From Methylococcales bacterium (GTDB taxonomy: Bacteria > Pseudomonadota > Gammaproteobacteria > Methylococcales > Methylomonadaceae): a stretch of 64,000 bases of DNA. Made by a program: the position numbers and the translations under genes. Position 1 is the stretch's first letter. Every line of letters begins with the position of its first letter. Shown in pieces: positions 16,695 to 27,096 of the stretch. The DNA is taken from the NCBI GenBank assembly GCA_026399075.1, contig JAPLRR010000083.1, positions 101,600 to 165,599 of the forward strand, in the 5' to 3' direction. The notes beneath the pieces were generated by a model, which had not been told where the DNA came from, did no database searches, and worked only from the letters and a program-made list of their open reading frames with translations.

Positions 16695-19514
16695 ATGACC
16701 ATAGACTATAAAAAAACCCTAAACTTACCCAACACCGCTTTTCCTATGAAAGGCAACTTGGCGCAACGCGAACCTGAACAACTAAAAAAATGGACGGGGG
16801 CGGGTTTGTACCAGCAAATCAGAGAGGCTTTTACAGGTCGCCACCAATTTGTCCTGCATGACGGCCCGCCGTATGCCAATGGCGAGATCCATATCGGCCA
16901 TGCGGTCAATAAAGTCTTAAAAGACTTTATCATCAAGTCAAAAACCTTAAGCGGATACGATGCGCCTTATGTGCCTGGCTGGGATTGCCATGGTTTGCCG
17001 ATTGAATTGATGGTGGAAAAGAAAATTGGCAAGGCGGGCGTTAAAGTGTCGCCTGCGGTGTTCCGCAAAGCCTGCCGTGAATATGCCGCCAAGCAAGTTG
17101 AAATCCAAAAAGAGGCGTTTATCCGCTTGGGTATTTTAGGCGATTGGGAAAATCCGTATTTAACGATGGATTATCAATTTGAAGCCGACATCGTGCGCTC
17201 ATTGGGAAAAATCAACCAAAAAGGCCATATTGTGGCTGGCGCAAAACCCGTGCATTGGTGTACCGATTGCGGCTCGGCTTTGGCTGAAGCCGAAGTGGAA
17301 TACGAAGACAAGCATTCGCCTGCGATAGATGTGCGTTTTCAAGTGCTCGATGAACACCGCTTTATCAGCGCCTGCCACCATGCCCCCGAACATGAAGGCC
17401 AAGGGCCTTTGTCGGTGGTGATTTGGACAACCACGCCGTGGACCTTGCCTGCCAACCAAGGCGTGGCCTTAAACCCGGATTTGGAATATGTCGTGGTGCA
17501 ATGCGCCAACGAGCGCTTGGTGGTGGCTGAGGCACTGTTAAAAGACACCATGCTGCGCTATGGCATAGAAGGTTACCATGTGGTTGCGTATTGCACAGGT
17601 TCGGCGTTGGAACACCAGCTGTTGCAACATCCATTTTATGACCGCCAGGTGCCGATTATTTTAGGTGACCACGTCACCACCGAGGCGGGTACTGGTGCGG
17701 TGCATACTGCGCCTGGCCATGGTCAGGACGATTACGTGGTCGGCCAAAAATACGGTCTGCCAGTAGACAACCCCGTGGGTGCCGATGGCGTGTTTTTGGC
17801 AAGCACCGAATTGTTTGCCGGTGAGCATGTGTTCAATGCCAATGCCCATGTTTTGGAAGTGCTGGAAGCGCGTGGCAAATTGCTGCATCATCACGCCATT
17901 TTGCACAGCTACCCACATTGCTGGCGGCATAAAACCCCGATTATTTTTAGGGCGACGGCGCAATGGTTTATTTCCATGAACCAAAACCATTTGCGTGACT
18001 TGGCCTTAAGCGAAGTGCAACGGGTCGATTGGATACCCGAATGGGGGCAGGCGCGGATTGAAAGCATGATTGATGGCCGTCCCGATTGGTGTATTTCCCG
18101 CCAACGGACGTGGGGTGTGCCCATTACCTTTTTTATCCACAAAGAAACCCGCGAATTGCATCCGCGCACGGGCGAGTTGATAGAAATTATCGCCAAACGT
18201 ATCGAAAAGCAAGGCATAGAAGCGTGGTTTGAGCTGGACAAAGCCGAATTGCTGGGCGCGGAAGCCGATGCTTACGACAAAATGAGCGATACCTTGGACG
18301 TGTGGTTTGACTCTGGTGTGACCCATGCCTGTGTATTGGAAAAACGCGCACAGCTGACATTTCCGGCGGATTTGTATTTGGAAGGTTCAGACCAACATCG
18401 CGGCTGGTTCCAGTCGTCATTATTGGCATCGGTCGCTATGAATGATGTCGCGCCTTATAAAGCCGTGTTGACGCATGGTTTTACCGTGGACAAAAACGGC
18501 GAAAAAATGTCCAAGTCCAAAGGCAATGTCATCCCGCCGCAATCGGTGATGAAAAACCTGGGCGCGGATGTGTTGCGTTTATGGATAGCCTCTACCGATT
18601 ACCGTAGCGAAATGCGCGTGTCTGATGAGATTTTGGAGCGCACCTCTGACGGTTATCGACGCTTACGTAACACCGCCCGGTTTTTGCTATCGAACCTGAA
18701 TGATTTCAACCCGGCGACCGATTTGGTGCCAACTGCCGACTTATTGGCTTTGGATCGGTGGATAGTCGACAGGGCTTATAATTTGCAGGAAGAGGTTAAA
18801 ACCGCTTACGACCAGTATTTATTCCAATCCATCTACCAAAAAGTCCACCATTTTTGTGTGCTGGATTTAGGCGGGTTTTATTTGGATATTATCAAAGACC
18901 GCCAATATACCGCCAAAGCCGATGGCTTGGCGCGGCGTTCTGCGCAAACCGCCATGTACCATATCCTGGAAGCCTTAACCCGTTGGTTGGCGCCTATCAT
19001 CAGTTATACCGCCGACGAGATTTGGCAGTATATTCCTGGTGAACGCGGCAGTTCGATATTCTTGGAAACGTGGTACGAGGGTTTGGCACCGCTGGATAAA
19101 AATGCCGCCATGAACCCTGAATTTTGGCAAAAAGTGATGGCGGTCAGGACTGCCGTCAGCAAAGAGTTGGAAAAAAGCCGTGCCAAAGGCGAGATAGGCG
19201 CATCCTTAAATGCCGAAGTGGAGCTGTATTGCGACCCTGAGTATTTCGCCGCCTTAAGCTTATTGGAAAATGAGCTGCATTTTATTTTCATCACCTCCAA
19301 TGCCTTGTTGGTGGCTGCACAATTTTGCCCGGATGAGGCTATTGAGACCGACGTACCGGGTGTTAAATTATTGGTGCGGGTGTCCGAGCACACCAAATGT
19401 GTGCGCTGCTGGCATCAACGCTTTGATGTGGGTGAGCATCCTGAGCACCCCGAACTTTGTGGCCGTTGTGTGGAAAACGTTGCAGGCGACGGCGAACAGA
19501 GGCGTTATGCGTAA
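16695..19514 (+). CDS. ileS: Isoleucyl-tRNA synthetase
   Basis: Class I aminoacyl-tRNA synthetase of 939 residues. The HIGH motif appears as 'GEIHIGHA' and the KMSKS loop as '[10 protein letters not shown]'. The CP1 editing domain is present ('[12 protein letters not shown]', '[12 protein letters not shown]', both conserved editing-site blocks). A C-terminal zinc finger has 'CVRCW' and 'CGRC'. This is the bacterial type found in E. coli. The 3' end overlaps the lspA start by 8 bases. Confidence 0.98.
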   Translation: MTIDYKKTLNLPNTAFPMKGNLAQREPEQLKKWTGAGLYQQIREAFTGRHQFVLHDGPPYANGEIHIGHAVNKVLKDFIIKSKTLSGYDAPYVPGWDCHGLPIELMVEKKIGKAGVKVSPAVFRKACREYAAKQVEIQKEAFIRLGILGDWENPYLTMDYQFEADIVRSLGKINQKGHIVAGAKPVHWCTDCGSALAEAEVEYEDKHSPAIDVRFQVLDEHRFISACHHAPEHEGQGPLSVVIWTTTPWTLPANQGVALNPDLEYVVVQCANERLVVAEALLKDTMLRYGIEGYHVVAYCTGSALEHQLLQHPFYDRQVPIILGDHVTTEAGTGAVHTAPGHGQDDYVVGQKYGLPVDNPVGADGVFLASTELFAGEHVFNANAHVLEVLEARGKLLHHHAILHSYPHCWRHKTPIIFRATAQWFISMNQNHLRDLALSEVQRVDWIPEWGQARIESMIDGRPDWCISRQRTWGVPITFFIHKETRELHPRTGELIEIIAKRIEKQGIEAWFELDKAELLGAEADAYDKMSDTLDVWFDSGVTHACVLEKRAQLTFPADLYLEGSDQHRGWFQSSLLASVAMNDVAPYKAVLTHGFTVDKNGEKMSKSKGNVIPPQSVMKNLGADVLRLWIASTDYRSEMRVSDEILERTSDGYRRLRNTARFLLSNLNDFNPATDLVPTADLLALDRWIVDRAYNLQEEVKTAYDQYLFQSIYQKVHHFCVLDLGGFYLDIIKDRQYTAKADGLARRSAQTAMYHILEALTRWLAPIISYTADEIWQYIPGERGSSIFLETWYEGLAPLDKNAAMNPEFWQKVMAVRTAVSKELEKSRAKGEIGASLNAEVELYCDPEYFAALSLLENELHFIFITSNALLVAAQFCPDEAIETDVPGVKLLVRVSEHTKCVRCWHQRFDVGEHPEHPELCGRCVENVAGDGEQRRYA

Positions 19515-19998
19515 TTTGGGTATGCTGAAATGGTTGGGTTTGTCTTTGTTGGCCATTGTCTTGGATCAAGCCAGCAAATTAACAGTCGATGGTTCCATGC
19601 AGCTGTTTGAATCTATCCCGGTGCTGCCGTATTTTAATCTGACTTATGTCCACAACACCGGCGCGGCGTTTAGTTTTTTAAGTGATGCAGGCGGTTGGCA
19701 ACGCTGGTTTTTTGCTGGTTTGGCGATAGTGATCAGCGGCGTGATCGGCGTGTGGTTATCCCGCTTGAAATCCCACGAAACCTTGCTGGCCGTGGCGTTG
19801 TCACTGGTGCTAGGTGGTGCGATCGGCAATTTGATAGACCGTTTGGCCTATGGGTATGTGATCGACTTTTTGGATGTCTATTACCAAAACTACCACTGGC
19901 CCGCGTTTAATATTGCAGATTCGGCGATTACGCTGGGCGTGGCGTTGATGTTGTTGGAATCGTTTGGGGTAGGGAAGGCGGCGGATGTGGCGGGTTGA
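19507..19998 (+). CDS. lspA: Lipoprotein signal peptidase II
   Basis: A 163-residue membrane aspartyl protease that cleaves signal peptides of prolipoproteins. Four hydrophobic segments are visible, and both catalytic aspartates are present in 'GNLIDRL' and 'NIADSAI'. The conserved 'NTGAAFSFL' block also fits. The first ATG (19507) lies inside the ileS end; a second ATG at 19522 would give MLKWLGLSL. Either fits the family. Translational coupling to ileS is likely. Confidence 0.96.
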   Translation: MRNLGMLKWLGLSLLAIVLDQASKLTVDGSMQLFESIPVLPYFNLTYVHNTGAAFSFLSDAGGWQRWFFAGLAIVISGVIGVWLSRLKSHETLLAVALSLVLGGAIGNLIDRLAYGYVIDFLDVYYQNYHWPAFNIADSAITLGVALMLLESFGVGKAADVAG

Positions 19999-20076
19999 GG
20001 TTTTAAGCATTGAAATAAATTCAGTTCCTATTGCTGGTTTTGATATACCCACTTAATAAGATTTGCGGGCAAGCTT

Positions 20077-21261
20077 ATGATGATACGCGCTATTCAAATT
20101 GAAGGTTTTAAATCCATTGTCTCCCAAACTGTGGAATTAGGGCGGATAAATTGTTTTATTGGCGCAAATGGCGTAGGAAAAAGCAATGTTTTGGAGGCCA
20201 TTGGTGTGCTTGGTGCTGCCGCTAGTGGCAAGGTAGATGATGAGTCCTTAAAAAGACGTGGTGTGCGTGAAGGCATGCCGCGCTTATATAAGGCATCTTT
20301 TGAAGGTATCCGCGTATCTGGGCAAATTAGATTGATTGCAAAGGGGGACGCGGGAGAAGAGTTTCGCGTTTCGTTGTTGAATCCTTTGGAACACCCCAAT
20401 CCCGCTTGGTCTTTCAAAACTGAATATTTGTTTGATGGAAATAAATCCGTTGTTTCGCGTGGTGTCCGTACTGAGAAAAATAATTTGGCAAACACAGCTG
20501 GCCTTTCTGCATTGAAAGTCGTGGAGCTTGAGCCGGACAACGCCGCTGCACAATTACTTACGCGGCTGCAAAACTACGCAATATATTGTCCTGACACCCC
20601 AACCTTACGTGGCACAATACAAGACCCCCAAACCCGTGATCCTTTGGGCTTGTCAGGTGGACGATTAGCCGAAGGTTTTGCTGAATTTCGTAAGTATCTG
20701 CTTAATAAAGACGAAGGCTTGCTAGACAGTGTTCTTGAGCTAATTGATTGGGTAGCCGATATAGACACTTCGGATAATGTTCGCAAGCTACTATCGCCAT
20801 CTGTGTCGCGTAGCAAATATGTACTTCGCTTTACTGACCGCTATATGAAAAAAAGCCGTAATACCTTAACGGCGTATGATGCTAGTGAAGGTGCTTTATA
20901 TGTGTTGTTTTGTGCAATGTTATGCCTTTCGCCCAATGCACCTAAATTACTGGCTGTGGATAATCTGGATCAAGCTTTAAATCCGCGTTTAGTTATGCGC
21001 TTAAGCGCCAAACTGTCAACGTGGTTACAGCAAGCCGATTCCGAACGGCAACTGCTGTTTACAGCCCATAACCCCGCTGTGTTGGATGGCTTGGACTTAA
21101 CCGATGATGAAGTGCGCTTGTTCGCCGTTGAACGGAGCAGTAAAGGCCACACACTTATTAAGAGAGTTATGCTAAGCCCAGAACTGTTGGAACTTAATAA
21201 CGACTACCCACTTTCACGCTTATGGTTGATGGGGCATTTGGGGGCTGTGCCGAATGTCTGA
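20077..21261 (+). CDS. ABC-type (OLD/AAA_21-like) ATPase of a TOPRIM pair
   Basis: A 394-residue ATPase of the SMC/RecF-like class seen in OLD nucleases, Gabija and PARIS systems. Walker A is 'GANGVGKS' (29-36) after 'IRAIQIEGFKSI'. The signature-like helix is 'DASEGALYVLF' (about 268). The Walker B region reads 'LLAVDNLDQALNPRL' (292-305), with Asn where most ATPases have the catalytic Glu. The switch region is 'TAHNPAVLDGLDL'. No coiled-coil arm of length is seen. The gene overlaps the TOPRIM gene by 8 bases. The pair is likely anti-phage or anti-plasmid; that is inference from architecture. Confidence 0.85.
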   Translation: MMIRAIQIEGFKSIVSQTVELGRINCFIGANGVGKSNVLEAIGVLGAAASGKVDDESLKRRGVREGMPRLYKASFEGIRVSGQIRLIAKGDAGEEFRVSLLNPLEHPNPAWSFKTEYLFDGNKSVVSRGVRTEKNNLANTAGLSALKVVELEPDNAAAQLLTRLQNYAIYCPDTPTLRGTIQDPQTRDPLGLSGGRLAEGFAEFRKYLLNKDEGLLDSVLELIDWVADIDTSDNVRKLLSPSVSRSKYVLRFTDRYMKKSRNTLTAYDASEGALYVLFCAMLCLSPNAPKLLAVDNLDQALNPRLVMRLSAKLSTWLQQADSERQLLFTAHNPAVLDGLDLTDDEVRLFAVERSSKGHTLIKRVMLSPELLELNNDYPLSRLWLMGHLGAVPNV

Positions 21262-21946
21262 TCTGCACATAGCATTGGTGGCAGAAGGAGTAACGGATTT
21301 AATTATTATTGAGGCTGCGTTACAAGCGGTTTTGCCGGCTGATTTTGTGTTGACGCTATTGCAACCAGAACCCACAAGGCCTGAAATGGGCGGCGGTTGG
21401 GGAGGGGTGTTTAAGTGGTGTAGGGATTTTGAAAGCCGTGGCCATCCTACATTGGAAGCAGATCCAACCCTAGGTCTATTTGACTTGTTTATTATCCATC
21501 TTGATGCCGATGTTGCCCATAAGGCTTACACGGATTGTGGGGCGTCAGCTGTAAATGCAGCTATGGGATTACCTGCACTACCTTGTGATTTGCCGTGCCC
21601 ACCGTCTGTTGATACGGTAAAGCCACTTAGTGACGCAATGCTTGCTTGGTTGGGGATCTCACAACCCGGTCAGAAAACTATTTTTTGCATTCCTTCAAAG
21701 GCCAGTGAAGCTTGGCTTGCGGCAGCGATTTTACCGGATGGGCATCCGCTATTGAATAATCTTGAGTGCAATTTGAGATTAGAACAAGATTTATCCCTGT
21801 TACCCAAGCCGTTGCGTGTTAAAAAAAGCAAACGGGAATATCAGGTTCATGCGCTAACAATTTCAAGTCAATGGGCAAAGGTTTGCAATTTATGCCCACA
21901 AGCAGACGTTTTTCAACAAGCATTAACCCAAGGTCATGGTGTTTAG
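21254..21946 (+). CDS. TOPRIM-domain protein paired with the ATPase
   Basis: A 230-residue protein with two of the marks of a TOPRIM fold: an N-terminal 'LVAEGVTDLIIIEAAL' (Glu11 and Asp15) and a later 'LFIIHLDADVAH' (Asp84 and Asp86), which together would bind two metal ions. That is the layout of OLD-type and DUF4276/DUF4435-like nucleases. The C-terminal 'KKSKREYQVHAL' is basic. The ATG overlaps the ATPase stop by 8 bases. In related systems the ATPase restrains or activates the TOPRIM nuclease. Which named family it belongs to could not be settled by reading. Confidence 0.7.
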   Translation: MSDLHIALVAEGVTDLIIIEAALQAVLPADFVLTLLQPEPTRPEMGGGWGGVFKWCRDFESRGHPTLEADPTLGLFDLFIIHLDADVAHKAYTDCGASAVNAAMGLPALPCDLPCPPSVDTVKPLSDAMLAWLGISQPGQKTIFCIPSKASEAWLAAAILPDGHPLLNNLECNLRLEQDLSLLPKPLRVKKSKREYQVHALTISSQWAKVCNLCPQADVFQQALTQGHGV

Positions 21947-22071
21947 ACATATTCAGAACGGTCATTGTTTGTGACCCATACACCAACACTGTCCTCAAGG
22001 GTATTAAATTTGTAGGTCGGGTTAGGAGCTATCCCTAACCCGACGCCGCATCCAATACTCCTTAGGCGTTT

Positions 22072-25000
22072 TTATGCCTCCACACTTTTGCTTATCGATT
22101 TCTTACGACGGCGTAAGCGTGGCACGAACAAGGCCGCCAATCCGAACATCCCCAACAAGCCAGGTTCTGGCACAGTGGCGAAGCTGTCCAGTGACCCCAA
22201 ATTAATCAACAAATTACTGCCCGTACCGCTGGCACCGCCGCCACTAAAAAAGTTTTCGGTGAAGCTTGGATCGGACAAATCAAGGGTAAATCCACCAAAG
22301 CTACAAACATGGGTGCTGGTGCTTACACAATTGGCGGGTGGGTCACCAAACAGGAAGTCAAACCCGAAACTTTGGCCAACGGTGTCTAAATTGAGTGACA
22401 AAGCAACTGTCAGATTAAACAAGCTTTGGTTAGGCCCGAATTTGAAACCGCTTATCGAAAGGCTGGAGCCTGCGCCTGCTTGTCCAGAATGCTGGTAAAA
22501 CCCAATCGCCAGATTGTCAGTAATAAGGCTGGAATCAACGATAAAGCTGACAAAACTATTGTAATTTTCAACTACCCCGCCGCCTGGGCCACCATAATAA
22601 CCACCCAATGCACCAGCCCCAAAGATAATGGCACCAGGTTGCCCCAGCACGGCATTTATCGGGTTGCTGACGTTTAATCCTTGGGGATACAAGGCGCTAG
22701 TTACCCACGATGTCGATGGTGTGCCTGTGACAAACGCGTATGAGTTGTTTTGGCTGCCATCAAGGCTTACCGTAGAGCCAAAATTGGCCGTGCTTTTGGT
22801 TTTTGCCGTGCCGTTGTCCACGGGTGCTGTGGCCTGTGCAAATACGCTGGCCACGCTGTTTTGTTTGCTGGAACTGGCTTTGCTGGTCGCACTACCAGTG
22901 CCGCCTGTCGCGGTGGCCGTGGCTGTTGCTTGTTGGCCATTGGCGGTGGAGGCCAGTGCATCTGCCACACCAGCTGCCCGGTTGATAGCCCCTAATCCGC
23001 CAGTGGCCGTTGCCGTGGCCGTGGCAGTTTTATTGGCGGCGGTGCTGGTTTCCCCGCCCCAGGCAATCGCGGTGGCGGCGCCACCGGTAGCACCACTACC
23101 TCCTGTGGCGTTTACCGTTGTTTGGGTTGAGCCGCCGCTATTGCTGACATTGGTTTTAGTCCACGCATCACCGCCGTTGCCGTTGCTGGAACCCGCACCA
23201 GAGCCTGTGCCGCCCGCCCCACCGGTTGCGCTGGTGGATGCGTTCAAACTGCTGGAGTTTGCCGAGTAATTTAATTGGCTGTTGACCAAGCCACCTAGGC
23301 CGCCAGCCGCATTGGCGCTATTGCCGCCTTTGCCGCCAATCGCATTTTGGGTCAGGCTTAAGGCACCGCTAGTGCTACCTGAAACATTGCCTGAGACAAT
23401 TTGTGTTGCTGCCCCCGCGCCGCCCGCTGCGCCATTTTGTCCATCACCACCAGCCCCGCCAGTGCTATCCGTCCTGACGCTAACATCAGCCCCGCCAGTA
23501 GAGACGCCAGTGGCGACCGCAGTCGCGATTGCACCATCACCACCCGAGTTGCCAGCTCCCCGGCCAGTACCGCCATTACCGCCGTAAACAGCGGCGGCGC
23601 TGTAGATAGTTCCAAGATTAGTGCTATTGGTACCTGATGATTGGCCAGTCGCCCAACCACCATCGCCACCATTTCCCGTTCCGGAAATAGAACCGCCGAA
23701 ACCACCATGGGATTCGACCGTAGAGGTGACGCCTTTAACCCCTGTCGCCAAGCTTTGTGCGGCAGTATTGCCGCCAGTACCGGCTATGCCGTCGATGGTG
23801 GAGCCGCCGCCGCCATAAGCGCTGCCGAAACGGTAATTTCCCCAGGCCGTTGAGGTGACGCTGCCAGCACCAGTGACTATATTTTGCGCCAAGCTATAGG
23901 CGCCATCGCCTGCGGCCCCATGGTCGCTCTGGCCACCGTAGCCCGCTTGGGTGATGGAGGTGACGGTGAGCGAACTGGCAGCCGGGTCATTGACACTTTG
24001 TAGGCTGCGGGCCTCCCCAGCAGTACCACCTGAACCGGTGCCAGTCCCGTTAGCTGAACCGCCGCTGCCGCCACCGGCCACTTGGAATAAGGCCAAGCTG
24101 CCGCTGCTTGTGCCTTGTGCTGAATTAAACAGCTGGCTATCGGCACCCGCACCGCCATTGGCACCATTGAAACCGCTACCGCCCGTACCGCCATATTGGT
24201 TGACCGTGACTGTAGTTGTGCCACCGTTGTTGGAAATGCCCGTGGCATCGGCTAGGACAGTACCGCCGTCCCCACCACTTTTGCCGACACCGTTGCCACC
24301 GCCGCCATTGCCGCCCGTGGCGGTACTGGTGGCGTTCACTTGGCCACTGCCTGTGCCGGTTGTAGTGTTGTGGGCTGTGGCACTGCCGCCGTTGCTGCCG
24401 CTGCTGTTTAGGCTGACGCTGCCGCCATTTCCACCTGTTGAGCTGACTTGGGTGCCTTGGCCACCGACATAAACGGCATTGCTTACTGTTGCATGGAGAT
24501 CGGTAAAGCCATTGCCGCCAACACCCGCCGATGCACCAGCCGCAGTCGCCGCACCACCGTTGCCGCCAAAACCCCGTAATTCGGCGGAATAATTGCCGCT
24601 AACGGTCGCTGTGCTGACCGACGAGCCGTTGCCACCCGCGCCACCGCCACCATTGGAACTGCCTCCCCCGTTGCCACCATAGCCATCAGCGCGTATCGTC
24701 ACCGAACTGGCGCTTGAGTTGGTGAAATTCAGGGTACTGCTGGCTGCGCCACCCGCACCACCCGTGCCATTACCGTTGGCAGCCGCACCACCATCGCCGC
24801 CATTGGCAAACTGTGACAAACTTAAAGCGCCTGTTGTAGCGCCAGTCACTGCATTGTTGATCGTAGAAATTCCACCTAAGCCACCATTCGCGCCGCTATT
24901 ACCCGCCCCACCATCACCAGCGGTCTGGGTGGCCGAAACGCTGACCTGACCGCCGCCGCTGGATGAGCCAGTCGCAGTGGCAGTGGCAGTACCACCTGTG

Positions 25001-26283
25001 CCACCTACGTGACCTGCACCACTGCCCGCCCCGCCAGTACCCGTACCTATCGCACCCCCTGCACGGGCGCTGCTGCTGACATTTTGGCTGCTGCTGTTTT
25101 GGGCGCTAACTTGGGAAGTGGCGCTGCCGCCTGTCAGTCCATCACCAGCGCTAGAACTTTTGCCGCCACCAGAACCACCGATGGCTAAGCCGTCTACCGT
25201 AACAGCGCCACTACCAATAGCACTGATAAAGGTACTGCCTACGCCTGCGGCACCACTGCTGCCCAAGTCCGCATAACCCCCGCTGCCGCCCCGTGCATCG
25301 GTACTGATCACAAGGGTACTACTTTGGTTATTGATGATACTCATATTAGCCTGGCCATTGCCGCCTGAGCCGGCCGTTCCAGAACCTGAGTTGGATGAGC
25401 CGCCAAAACCACCTTGTGCATGTTCGCTGAGTGATAACAGCCCGCTGGTGGAGCCAGTTGCAGCGTTACTTAATAGGCTATTCATACCGTTGCCGCCGTT
25501 AGCACCATTTGAGCCATTGCCAGCCGCCCCGGAGTTTTGCCTTGCTGTGACAAATACACTGCCGCCACCCGTGGAAATACCACTGGCCGTGGCCGTAGCG
25601 GTGCCACTGTTACCCGCACTATTTCCTGCACCAACGGCATTCCCGCCACTTGCACCGTTTGCTTGGGAAGTGCTGGTGACTACACCGTTACTGGCGTTTT
25701 GCGCTTGCGCTGAAGAAGTGGCTGTACCACCGCTACGTCCACCGCCGCTAGGTGAGCCGCCTGTACCTCCTGGGCCGCCACTTGCGTTGGCGGTAGCGGT
25801 GGCGGTAGACGTGCTGGCAGCCGTGGAGCTTACGCTAGCGCTTGCTGAGGTGGCATTGCCCGCAAAGCCGCCCGTGCCCCCACTGGCTGGGGCCGTGGCA
25901 GTGCCACCATAGCCGCCTTGCCCACCCGTTGCGGTTGCGGCGGCTGTGGCGTTGCCTAAAAAACTGGTGGTTGCGCTGGCAGTACCTGAGCCACCATTGC
26001 CTCCATTGCCCCCAGAAATGACATTGCTTCCCGAAGCGCCATCCCCCCCTGAGCCACTAAAGGCAGAAGCGGTATTGTTAGCTTCGCCAATTTGTGCAGC
26101 AGTGGCTGATGCGTTTTGGCCATTACCGCCAGAGCCGCCCAGGCCCACACCAGCGCTGCCATTAGTGCCAATAACGGTTACGGTGAGCGCGCCCGCAGGC
26201 CCGGCGAGAGTCATCAAACCGGCGACACATAAAGCTAACGATAGCCGTGTAGGCTTATAGTGCGTGATGGGTGTGTGTTTCAT
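22072..26283 (-). CDS. Giant glycine-rich PEP-CTERM exported protein
   Basis: About 1,403 residues. It starts at ATG 26283, chosen because GAGGAAG lies 5 bases upstream (an in-frame ATG at 26301 would add six residues). An N-terminal signal segment ('LSLALCVAGLMTLAGPAGA') leads into about 1,150 residues of Gly/Ala/Ser/Thr/Asn repeats such as 'GGxGGxG' and 'TATATATG', similar in style to mycobacterial PE_PGRS proteins. Then comes a non-repetitive domain of about 200 residues and the sorting signal 'VPEPGLLGMFGLAAL' plus 'PRLRRRKK', the PEP-CTERM tripartite tail cut by an exosortase. Probably an extracellular matrix or surface protein. The repeat part contains four large modules (see findings). 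Confidence 0.93.
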   Translation of the reverse strand: MKHTPITHYKPTRLSLALCVAGLMTLAGPAGALTVTVIGTNGSAGVGLGGSGGNGQNASATAAQIGEANNTASAFSGSGGDGASGSNVISGGNGGNGGSGTASATTSFLGNATAAATATGGQGGYGGTATAPASGGTGGFAGNATSASASVSSTAASTSTATATANASGGPGGTGGSPSGGGRSGGTATSSAQAQNASNGVVTSTSQANGASGGNAVGAGNSAGNSGTATATASGISTGGGSVFVTARQNSGAAGNGSNGANGGNGMNSLLSNAATGSTSGLLSLSEHAQGGFGGSSNSGSGTAGSGGNGQANMSIINNQSSTLVISTDARGGSGGYADLGSSGAAGVGSTFISAIGSGAVTVDGLAIGGSGGGKSSSAGDGLTGGSATSQVSAQNSSSQNVSSSARAGGAIGTGTGGAGSGAGHVGGTGGTATATATGSSSGGGQVSVSATQTAGDGGAGNSGANGGLGGISTINNAVTGATTGALSLSQFANGGDGGAAANGNGTGGAGGAASSTLNFTNSSASSVTIRADGYGGNGGGSSNGGGGAGGNGSSVSTATVSGNYSAELRGFGGNGGAATAAGASAGVGGNGFTDLHATVSNAVYVGGQGTQVSSTGGNGGSVSLNSSGSNGGSATAHNTTTGTGSGQVNATSTATGGNGGGGNGVGKSGGDGGTVLADATGISNNGGTTTVTVNQYGGTGGSGFNGANGGAGADSQLFNSAQGTSSGSLALFQVAGGGSGGSANGTGTGSGGTAGEARSLQSVNDPAASSLTVTSITQAGYGGQSDHGAAGDGAYSLAQNIVTGAGSVTSTAWGNYRFGSAYGGGGSTIDGIAGTGGNTAAQSLATGVKGVTSTVESHGGFGGSISGTGNGGDGGWATGQSSGTNSTNLGTIYSAAAVYGGNGGTGRGAGNSGGDGAIATAVATGVSTGGADVSVRTDSTGGAGGDGQNGAAGGAGAATQIVSGNVSGSTSGALSLTQNAIGGKGGNSANAAGGLGGLVNSQLNYSANSSSLNASTSATGGAGGTGSGAGSSNGNGGDAWTKTNVSNSGGSTQTTVNATGGSGATGGAATAIAWGGETSTAANKTATATATATGGLGAINRAAGVADALASTANGQQATATATATGGTGSATSKASSSKQNSVASVFAQATAPVDNGTAKTKSTANFGSTVSLDGSQNNSYAFVTGTPSTSWVTSALYPQGLNVSNPINAVLGQPGAIIFGAGALGGYYGGPGGGVVENYNSFVSFIVDSSLITDNLAIGFYQHSGQAGAGSSLSISGFKFGPNQSLFNLTVALSLNLDTVGQSFGFDFLFGDPPANCVSTSTHVCSFGGFTLDLSDPSFTENFFSGGGASGTGSNLLINLGSLDSFATVPEPGLLGMFGLAALFVPRLRRRKKSISKSVEA
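23300..25460 (-). repeat. Four long-range modules within the glycine-rich protein
   Basis: Equivalent blocks such as 'TSGLLSLSEHAQGG', 'TTGALSLSQFANGG', 'SSGSLALFQVAGGG' and 'TSGALSLTQNAIGG' occur near 25430, 24810, 24085 and 23350, each preceded by 'GANGG' or 'GAAGG' and a 'TATATASG'-like run. Spacing is about 615-735 bases, so the protein grew by duplicating units of 200-245 residues. Confidence 0.8.
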
Positions 26284-26301
26284 TGATTCTTCCTCAAACA
26301 T

Positions 26302-27096
26302 AAAGGGGTTAAGTCCGGGGTCAAGCAGTTGTTACTCCCCATGTAGCCAATAAGTTATTGGTACTACGCGGGATTTCATGGCCAATTAAACCGCGTGTTG
26401 GTGGCGTTTAGTAGTCTGGGCCTTGAGTTCAATCTCTTATTCGCGGGTGGAGGTTTAAAACGCCGAAACCCGGAAGCCTAACAACTACCCAATAATCAAG
26501 CGAAAAAATCCACATAAAATTAATGGTTTAAGCGTTTTTTTAAGGCCAAGGTGGGTTTTCGCGGAGTATAACTTGGCGAATGAAATCTTGCAATTGGCCA
26601 GTGTAAAAGCCCATTTCATAACCATTAAAACCCAGCCACTCCCTTGGCTTCAAGCCAACGGCCGCCTTGGTTTGCTCAAAAGGCCATGCTGTGTAAAGGG
26701 CAATCCCATTGCAGGGCCAAGTGGAGCTTTTTTTCATGGTGATAATGCCCTTGGACTAAAATTAATGAAGGAGTTAATTTCAACAATTTTTTACTGCAAA
26801 GGAAGTTAGCTCTAAACTGCTTTGGGCTTATGGCTATGCTAACAAAATGCTGGGTTGGTTTCGCCCTACTTGGGTAGGGTAAATAGCCTTGGATTTTTTC
26901 TAGTGATTGCTTATCGATAAGCTTGGCGTTTAGGATAGAATCTGAATTTATAGTTGAGGTGGTGAATTAGTCGCCACGACAGGATATCTCCATAACTCGG
27001 GTAACTATTTTTTGCCAAACCCTTGGATACCTAACCAAATAACAATTGTGGCAGGTTGGTTATTTAAGCCGGCCTAAAAGTACAGGACATCTCGCT
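26302..27096. other. Long intergenic region between the giant PEP-CTERM gene and the LuxR gene
   Basis: Nearly 800 bases between two divergent genes, so it must hold both promoters. It contains a perfect 14-base palindrome at 26909-26922. A minus-strand frame at 26540-26737 (65 residues, starting MKKSSTWPCNGIALY) has no recognisable similarity and a weak ribosome site; I do not count it as a gene. No RNA class was recognised here. Confidence 0.5.
26909..26922. promoter_or_regulatory. Perfect palindrome GCTTATCGATAAGC, possible operator
   Basis: A 14-base perfect dyad about 175 bases upstream of the LuxR-type regulator gene. LuxR-family and other dimeric regulators bind such dyads. No second copy was noticed in the window. 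Function is inference. Confidence 0.35.

Noticed and set aside
22088..26260. Long plus-strand open frames rich in Pro, Ala and Val opposite the giant glycine-rich gene
   Set aside because: They are antisense of GGC/GCC/ACC-type repeats; no start context, and no known proteins look like this. Coding is on the minus strand with a signal peptide and PEP-CTERM tail.
26540..26737. Minus-strand frame of 65 residues beginning MKKSSTWPC
   Set aside because: No recognisable similarity, weak ribosome site, and location in a promoter-bearing region; left unlisted as a gene.
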